From: Mycobacterium intermedium
GTDB lineage: Bacteria; Actinomycetota; Actinomycetes; Mycobacteriales; Mycobacteriaceae
Direction: 5' to 3'
DNA: 64,000 nt
Assembly: GCF_002086275.1 (NCBI RefSeq)
Contig: NZ_MVHT01000013.1
Coordinates: forward strand, 28,570-92,569
Positions 63,080-64,000 of this stretch are shown here, one piece after another. The stretch's first letter is position 1. Each line of letters starts with the position of its first letter. Below the pieces are notes generated by a model. It was not told the DNA's origin, searched no databases, and worked only from the letters and a program-made list of their open reading frames with translations. The translations under genes and the position numbers were made by a program.

Positions 63080-64000
63080 TCACGGGGCGCCGTTCGGCCC
63101 GCTTTCCCCGAACAGCAATCCTCGTCGACCGCCCGCCCCGCCGTTGCCACCATTACCGCCGAAGCCGTAGACGAATCCGCCGTTGCCGCCGTTGCCGCCG
63201 GAGGCAAACAGAACGCCACCGGCGCTGGTGGACCCACCGTTGCCGCCGTTCCCGCCGATGCCGAACAGCAGGCCGGCCCAGCCGCCGTTGCCGCCGTTGC
63301 CGCCGACCGGCTGCTGATTCGCCGGAACGAAGGTGGTCTGCCCGGCACCGATCCCGCCGCCGCTGCCGCCGGTGCCGCCATTGCCAAGCAGGAAGGCTTG
63401 ACCGCCGGCTCCGCCGAATCCGCCGGACCCGGCAAACCCGACATTGGTGTTTCCGGGGCCCCCGTCGCCGCCGATCCCGCCGCCGCCACCCGGCCCGCCG
63501 TTGCCGTAGAGGTATCCGCCTTGGCTGCCCTGTCCACCGAGGCCCCCGACACCGCCCGTGCCACCGTCCACGAGGCCCTTTCCACCCATTCCTCCCGCGC
63601 CGCCCGTGCCGCCGCCCGCGCCGTTGCCGAACAACCCGGTGGACCCACCGTCCCCGCCGGCTCCGCCGTGACCCCCGTAACTCGCGTCCGCCAACGCATT
63701 GCCTACGAAGGCATTTCCGCCGTCACCGCCAGCCCCACCCAGGCCGGGAGCGCCGTACAGCAGTCCACTCTGGCCACCGCGGCCGCCCTGGCCACCCACG
63801 CCGCCGACACCCTGGACGGTGCCGTCCGGAAACCCGCCCTCACCGCCGGTACCGCCGGCGCCGCCGAAGCCGAACAACGCCGCACCGGAGCCACCAGCCC
63901 CGCCACTCCCACCGACGCCGCCTGACGGCACCGCGGCACCGGAAATGCGAGGTGCGAGGTCGCGATCGCGATACTCTTGCCGGGGTTCGACAGGCGACGG
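63080..64000 (-). CDS. PE_PGRS-like Gly-rich protein (5' end outside window)
   Basis: The last ~306 codons of an open frame that runs to the window edge. It is built of GGxGGxGG / GGNGGNGG repeats (for example GGNGGNGGFVYGFGGNGGNG), as in the PGRS domain of PE_PGRS proteins. The domain ends GRRGLLFGESGPNGAP then stop. The part nearest the edge is not Gly-rich (PSPVEPRQEYRDRDLAPRIS), an unusual linker between a PE domain (unseen) and PGRS. Position matches PE_PGRS31 (Rv1768) of M. tuberculosis, but the PE domain is outside, so assignment is not certain. Confidence 0.75.
   Translation of the reverse strand, partial: PSPVEPRQEYRDRDLAPRISGAAVPSGGVGGSGGAGGSGAALFGFGGAGGTGGEGGFPDGTVQGVGGVGGQGGRGGQSGLLYGAPGLGGAGGDGGNAFVGNALADASYGGHGGAGGDGGSTGLFGNGAGGGTGGAGGMGGKGLVDGGTGGVGGLGGQGSQGGYLYGNGGPGGGGGIGGDGGPGNTNVGFAGSGGFGGAGGQAFLLGNGGTGGSGGGIGAGQTTFVPANQQPVGGNGGNGGWAGLLFGIGGNGGNGGSTSAGGVLFASGGNGGNGGFVYGFGGNGGNGGAGGRRGLLFGESGPNGAP

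Noticed and set aside
63080..63930. Dense short direct repeats that could suggest a CRISPR array or satellite.
   Set aside because: They are the Gly-Gly-x codons of a PGRS domain in one open frame, with no constant repeat/spacer lengths.

Overview
The window comes from a slow-growing Mycobacterium. It is GC-rich and actinobacterial in style, and it carries a complete ESX-5 type VII secretion locus embedded in PE/PPE genes. Gene content and order follow the M. tuberculosis Rv1821 to Rv1768 segment in reverse orientation, but with enough losses and gains that it is clearly not the M. tuberculosis complex. For example, no PE_PGRS33 sits next to the BacA-like transporter, no cyp143/ferredoxin lies inside ESX-5, and several PPE genes differ. 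Comparisons with M. tuberculosis are from memory of that genome, not from a search.

Layout. 1-8.2 kb: truncated secA2, ilvG, the BacA/Rv1819c-type ABC transporter, an FAD flavoprotein, a VOC protein and a TetR regulator. 8.2-13.4 kb: an F420-type nitroreductase with a palindromic TetR operator, a secreted trypsin-like protease, a sterol-desaturase-family membrane protein, an esterase coupled to an NDH-2-like flavoprotein, and mgtC. 13.5-25.6 kb: seven PPE genes, one PE and two small secreted DUF732 proteins, with two very short ORFs placed as leaders. 26.2-44.2 kb: the ESX-5 core, transcribed right to left as eccB5-eccC5, then PPE-PE-PPE-PE-esxM-esxN-espG5-eccD5-mycP5-eccE5-eccA5. Strong hairpins follow eccC5, PE19 and esxN, and an intrinsic terminator follows eccA5. 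44.5-53 kb: malQ, an NTF2-like protein, a cytochrome b / molybdopterin fusion, an SRPBCC protein, and a membrane coiled-coil protein beside a DUF6941-like protein. 53-58.4 kb: cyp144 with a divergent TetR, then an IclR regulator divergent from an FAD oxidase / PhlG-like hydrolase pair, then a stand-alone ANTAR-like protein. 58.6-64 kb: a wax-ester synthase/DGAT with several DosR-like boxes upstream, a remnant and an intact copy of gulonolactone dehydrogenase, a fold-type III PLP enzyme and a truncated PE_PGRS gene.

How it fits together. EccB5/C5/D5/E5 with MycP5 form the inner-membrane ESX-5 channel. EccA5 and EspG5 are cytosolic and handle PE/PPE substrates; EsxM/EsxN and the surrounding PE and PPE proteins are the expected cargo. 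The flanks are metabolic (TPP enzyme, P450, oxidases, lipid storage) with local one-component regulators whose candidate operators are visible. The points most worth a second look are the DosR-box cluster before the acyltransferase, a 49-codon ORF translationally coupled to eccD5, two 26-codon leader ORFs before PE/PPE genes, a repeated PPE C-terminal module paired with DUF732 proteins, and the IclR / FAD oxidase / PhlG-like cassette.
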